Shown here in pieces: positions 61,378-64,000 of a stretch of 64,000 nt of DNA. Each line of letters opens with the position of its first letter. The stretch's first letter is position 1. The stretch covers positions 62,001-126,000 of the forward strand of contig NZ_JAMBOQ010000007.1 in NCBI RefSeq assembly GCF_023715685.1, written 5' to 3'. Under the pieces are notes generated by a model. The model saw only the letters and a program-made list of their open reading frames with translations, was not told where the DNA came from and searched no databases. Source of the DNA: Priestia aryabhattai (lineage in GTDB: Bacteria > Bacillota > Bacilli > Bacillales > Bacillaceae_H). Position numbers and translations under genes: made by a program.

Positions 61378-61550
61378 AGTAGACAAACCTCCTGATTAGA
61401 TAATTTCATTATAGCAAGTAAATGTAATGAGCGCCTAAAGAGATATGTGACGAGTTTATGAATTCCAACGGATAAAACAAAAAAGGTTTTTAGCGCCTCT
61501 CATCGAATTTAGTATAAAGAGAGACAACAACTTGAAAAGGAGAGAGAGAC

Positions 61551-62087
61551 ATGACAGCGAAAAAAATCCCAACGAGCAAAGAAGTAGCAAAGGCAACATT
61601 TGATTTGCTAGAAGAGCGTGGCGTAACAGTTTTGGATATTGCTGAAATTGTGTATGATTTACAGCTTCCTTATCATCCAGCTCTAACCATTCAGGAATGC
61701 GCTGAAAGCGTAGAGAGAGTACTGCAAAAGAGAGAAATTCAGCATGCCCTTCTAGTTGGAATCGAACTTGATAAGTTAGCTGAGCAAAATAAATTATCAG
61801 AACCTCTTCAAAGTATTGTAGAACAAGATGAAGGGTTGTTTGGCGTTGACGAAACGATTGCTTTAGGTGCCGTTTTAACCTATGGCAGTATCGCTGTTAC
61901 GACCTTTGGCTATTTAGATAAAGTAAAAGTAGGCATTATTGAAAAGCTGGACTGTAAAAAAGAAAAAGGAGTTAATACCTTTTTAGATGATTTGGTAGCG
62001 AGCGTAGCTTCTAGTGCGGCAAGTCGTTTAGCTCACCGTCAGCGTGATGAACAAGAGCAGCTGCAAGAAGGCAATCCGGCTACGTAA
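61551..62087 (+). CDS. phosphatidylglycerophosphatase A-like protein (YutG-type)
   Basis: A 178-residue protein of the PgpA family as found in Firmicutes (YutG): TSKEVAKATFDLLEERGVTVLDIAEIVYDLQ at the start, VDETIALGAVLTYGSIAVTTFGYLDK in the middle and a C-terminal FLDDLVASVASSAASRLAHR. The Firmicutes form lacks the long membrane helices of E. coli PgpA and may be a soluble phosphatase or a binding protein. GGAGAGAG precedes the ATG. Independent transcription unit. Function in phosphatidylglycerol synthesis is by family name only. Confidence 0.82.
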   Translation: MTAKKIPTSKEVAKATFDLLEERGVTVLDIAEIVYDLQLPYHPALTIQECAESVERVLQKREIQHALLVGIELDKLAEQNKLSEPLQSIVEQDEGLFGVDETIALGAVLTYGSIAVTTFGYLDKVKVGIIEKLDCKKEKGVNTFLDDLVASVASSAASRLAHRQRDEQEQLQEGNPAT

Positions 62088-62158
62088 TAAACTTCTTTTA
62101 GTATGTATATAAGCTACGTAAATTAACACGTCGCAATGATTTAGTCTTTTATTTGAAT

Positions 62159-62201
62159 AACAGAGGCTAGGCACGTATTTCCTACGTGCCTAGCCTCTGT
62201 T
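62159..62201. repeat. perfect 19-bp GC-containing hairpin
   Basis: AACAGAGGCTAGGCACGTA with its exact complement around TTTCC, between two converging genes (61551-62087 and 62213-62692). Very stable but without a proper T-run on either side; likely works as a bidirectional 3'-end structure. Confidence 0.8.
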
Positions 62202-62212
62202 AATGGAACAAT

Positions 62213-62692
62213 TTATGGCTGCAGTGAAGTAGTCATAAGGTAGCTTAAGTTTTTCAGTCCAAGACTTTCATAAAAAGCACGTGCTCTTTCGTTAAATGCC
62301 CATACGGTAAGCTGGAGGTCGTTTGCTCCTTTTTGTACAGCCCACTGTTTCGTAGCAGAAAAAAGACCTTTTCCTACGCCATAATTTTGAAAGCCTTTCT
62401 TAACACCAAAATATTGGATGTATGCTGTGTAGGAAAGAGGAGCTAATGTGGTGGGAGGGTTATATTTTAATTCAACAACAGATGCCCCAATAATTTGATT
62501 TCGATATTGAGCTACAAGAATATCAATGGTTGCATAATAAAGAGTAGCTTGATATTGTTCGGGAGATAAAACAGCCATTTGATTATCAAACATAGAAGGA
62601 AGCGCATTTGCGTGGAGTTCTAGTGATTCCCCTAATATTTTATTTACTTCTGTATAATCATCTAGTTTTGCAGTGCGATAGATAATATCCAT
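62213..62692 (-). CDS. GNAT-family N-acetyltransferase
   Basis: A 159-residue acetyltransferase-like protein with the GNAT core: IDILVAQYRNQIIGASVVELKY, then YIQYFGVKKGFQNYGVGKGLFSATKQWAVQKG with the acetyl-CoA loop (Q-N-Y-G-V-G), and the C-terminal NERARAFYESLGLKNLSY. Start set at ATG 62692 with AGGTGA upstream. Probably single-gene unit. Substrate unknown. A perfect hairpin lies just behind its stop. Confidence 0.87.
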   Translation of the reverse strand: MDIIYRTAKLDDYTEVNKILGESLELHANALPSMFDNQMAVLSPEQYQATLYYATIDILVAQYRNQIIGASVVELKYNPPTTLAPLSYTAYIQYFGVKKGFQNYGVGKGLFSATKQWAVQKGANDLQLTVWAFNERARAFYESLGLKNLSYLMTTSLQP

Positions 62693-62796
62693 ACACACTT
62701 CACCTACTTTTTAAAAGTTGTGCTTTATCATATGTAGCAACTTAGAAAATGTTAAATGAGAATTAAAACCTGAAAATTTTAAGTAAAGAACCGTAC

Positions 62797-62827
62797 CAAA
62801 CAGAGCATATATTCTATGCTCTGTTTG
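62797..62827. terminator. hairpin behind the RpiR-family gene
   Basis: Perfect 13-bp stem CAAACAGAGCATA / TATGCTCTGTTTG with loop TATTC, located 35 bases after the regulator stop (minus strand). No T-run; functions as a 3'-end hairpin at best. Confidence 0.6.
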
Positions 62828-62861
62828 ATGTTATAGTTGAAGAATATATAAGGGCGAAACA

Positions 62862-63707
62862 TTAAATTCTAGTTTCAGCAATGGCATCGCGTACTTTTTC
62901 AAGCGAGTGTTTAGAGGTGTCTTTATTCGCAATCATTACATTAACGTACAAAGCATCAATGAGGCTTAGCTGTCCAATTCTCGAGGCGAGAGCCTCAGAT
63001 CGATATTCGGTTTCTTCTGAACTTGTATAAAGAGAAACATCGACATTTTGGCTTAACGGAGACTTAGGAAAACCCGTGATACCGATTGTTTTGGCACCGT
63101 TAGCTTTTGCTGTATTTAAAATGTTCATCGTGTCTTTATTTGTTCCAGAATGAGAAATCACTACCGCTACATCTTGTTTTGTTAATTGAGAAGCGGACAT
63201 AAGTTGGAAGTGAGAATCAATAAATGCAAACGTTTTAATTCCTGTTCGCACAAATTTATGAAAAGCATCCATAGCCACCACTGAAGAGCCCCCCGTGCCA
63301 TAAAACTGAACTTTATCCGCCTTCATAAGAAGTTTAACGGCTTTTTCAATAGCGTTGCTTTCTAGTATTTGTAATGTATTTTCAAGCGTTCGCACATTGG
63401 AGCGAAAGATTTTTTCAGCAATGGTTTTTTCATTATCTGTTTCAGTAATTTCTTCGTGAATCTGCTGAATAGGCGTCATAATTTCAGCAGCCAGCGCTAT
63501 TTTCATCGCTTGATAGCCCTTGAAACCAATTCGTTTACAAAAGCGAAAAACTGTTGCATCAGCTACATTTAAATCGTCTGCCACTTCGTTAATGGTACTG
63601 TGAATAATTTGTTCCGGCTGTTCTAAAATATAATTTGCAATTTTTTTCTCTTTTTCACTGAATCTAGCATAGTGAGAACGAATTTTTCCTAAGCAATTTT
63701 GCGTCAT
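62862..63707 (-). CDS. MurR/RpiR-family transcription regulator
   Basis: A 281-residue regulator with an N-terminal HTH_6 domain (SEKEKKIANYILEQPEQIIHSTINEVADDLNVADATVFRFCKRIGFKGYQAMK, shown in part: DDLNVADATVFRFCKRIGFKG as recognition region) and a C-terminal SIS sugar-phosphate-binding domain (VQFYGTGGSSVVAMDAFHKF; VVISHSGTNKDTMN). AAAGGAAC precedes the ATG. It is divergent from gnd, with two TGAAA-N5-TTTC(A/T) repeats in the gap, so control of gnd (pentose-phosphate/gluconate metabolism) and of itself, with a sugar phosphate as ligand, is inferred. Confidence 0.9.
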   Translation of the reverse strand: MTQNCLGKIRSHYARFSEKEKKIANYILEQPEQIIHSTINEVADDLNVADATVFRFCKRIGFKGYQAMKIALAAEIMTPIQQIHEEITETDNEKTIAEKIFRSNVRTLENTLQILESNAIEKAVKLLMKADKVQFYGTGGSSVVAMDAFHKFVRTGIKTFAFIDSHFQLMSASQLTKQDVAVVISHSGTNKDTMNILNTAKANGAKTIGITGFPKSPLSQNVDVSLYTSSEETEYRSEALASRIGQLSLIDALYVNVMIANKDTSKHSLEKVRDAIAETRI

Positions 63708-63765
63708 AACTGATGTTCCTTTCTACGAATTTAGTAGTAAAAAGAGTATAGCACAAAAATATGAG

Positions 63766-63842
63766 TGAAAAAAATTTTCTTGTAAACGATTGCAAAATGA
63801 AAAATAATTCGTATAATGGAGGTAATGTGAAATTTTTTTTCA
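63766..63842. promoter_or_regulatory. gnd promoter with RpiR-like operators and cre site
   Basis: Promoter TTGCAA (63790-63795), 16 bases, TATAAT (63812-63817) on the plus strand. TGTAAACGATTGCA (63781-63794) matches the cre consensus at 13 of 14 positions and overlaps the -35. Two inverted repeats TGAAA-N5-TTTCT (63766-63780) and TGAAA-N5-TTTCA (63828-63842), 62 bases apart, flank the promoter and are likely binding sites of the divergent RpiR-family regulator. Confidence 0.6.
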
Positions 63843-63857
63843 AAGGGAGTTTGTAAA

Positions 63858-64000
63858 ATGAAAATTGGATTAATCGGTTTAGGAAAAATGGGATATAATT
63901 TATCATTAAATTTAATGGATAACCATCATGAAGTAGTAGCTTATGATGTGAATAAAGAAGCGGTAGAAAAACTTTCAAATGAAGGAGCAGCTGGTGCCTT
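63858..64000 (+). CDS. gnd: 6-phosphogluconate dehydrogenase, 3' end cut by window edge
   Basis: Only the first 47 codons are visible: MKIGLIGLGKMGYNLSLNLM then DNHHEVVAYDVNKEAVEKLS. The Rossmann motif GLIGLGKMGYNL is that of 6-phosphogluconate dehydrogenases of the GndA/YqeC (shorter, often NAD-dependent) class, which oxidise 6-phosphogluconate to ribulose-5-phosphate and CO2. AAAGGGAG precedes the ATG. The related beta-hydroxyacid dehydrogenases have a similar start, so the name carries some uncertainty until the rest is seen; the adjacent RpiR sugar-phosphate regulator supports it. Confidence 0.75.
   Translation, partial: MKIGLIGLGKMGYNLSLNLMDNHHEVVAYDVNKEAVEKLSNEGAAGA

Noticed and set aside
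63664..63978. 104-codon minus-strand open frame
   Set aside because: Runs across the gnd start, the divergent promoter region and the 5' end of the RpiR-family gene; no initiation signals.

Overview
The window reads as a chromosomal segment of Priestia (Bacillus) megaterium or a very close relative. It is low-GC, has AAGGAGG-type ribosome binding sites, carries many sporulation genes, and keeps the gene order of the Bacillus subtilis yjzD-comZ-fabHA-fabF-yjaZ-app-yjbA-trpS-opp-yjbC/spx-yjbE-mecA-coiA-pepF-yjbH...yjbQ-cotO-yjcA-spoVIF-yjcD-yjcFGH block. Species assignment rests on recognised proteins and gene order, not on a database search. No mobile element, prophage, CRISPR array, rRNA or tRNA was seen.

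Layout. 1-3.7 kb: end of a galactose operon (galK cut by the window edge, galT) facing a beta-hydroxyacid dehydrogenase. 3.8-6.6 kb: a small-protein and competence region (yjzD, two degenerate enzyme-fold proteins, comZ, a yjzB-like gene). 6.7-9.1 kb: the fatty-acid initiation pair fabHA-fabF with a FapR-like site. 9.2-24.5 kb: a yjaZ-like metalloprotein, then two complete oligopeptide permeases (appDFABC and oppABCDF) flanking yjbA and trpS; trpS has a tryptophan T-box leader. 24.7-32.8 kb: yjbC and spx, separated here by two amino-acid permeases, then a LysR regulator, the malonate transporter pair madLM, and the TerC protein yjbE. 33-39 kb: mecA, cardiolipin synthase, coiA, pepF. 39.2 kb: the small RNA RoxS/RsaE. 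39.4-49.6 kb: yjbH, yjbI, cwlQ(yjbJ), yjbK, yjbL, relQ(yjbM), NAD kinase, a pseudouridine synthase, prpE, mgtE and a K+/H+ antiporter. 49.8-54.3 kb: a mother-cell sporulation cluster (cotO, yjcA, four to five small or unrecognised genes, a YjcZ-type microprotein, spoVIF). 54.3-62.7 kb: an M48 protease, helicase yjcD, a YetF-like protein, the yjcHGF operon, a PgpA-like phosphatase and a GNAT enzyme. 62.8-64 kb: an RpiR regulator divergent from gnd (cut by the window edge).

How genes work together. ComZ, Spx, MecA, YjbH and CoiA all belong to the competence/ClpXP/ClpCP stress-proteolysis network: Spx is the regulator, YjbH its ClpXP adaptor, MecA the ClpCP adaptor for ComK, and CoiA acts on incoming DNA. 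The App and Opp permeases feed peptides and peptide signals to the same decisions, and PepF degrades peptides. RoxS beside yjbH adds redox control. The yjbM-nadK-yjbO operon joins (p)ppGpp synthesis with NADP supply.

Most distinctive observations: CoiA and the UvrD-like helicase YjcD share an N-terminal Cys-Cys/P-F-H module with identical spacing; a 21-codon ORF with a strong ribosome binding site overlaps the comZ start; two apparently catalytically dead enzyme folds lie where B. subtilis has med; the two permease promoters share repeated elements; and unrecognised genes in the sporulation cluster carry sigma-K-like promoters. Many start codons were moved downstream of the longest reading frame because a clear ribosome binding site lies inside the longer version.
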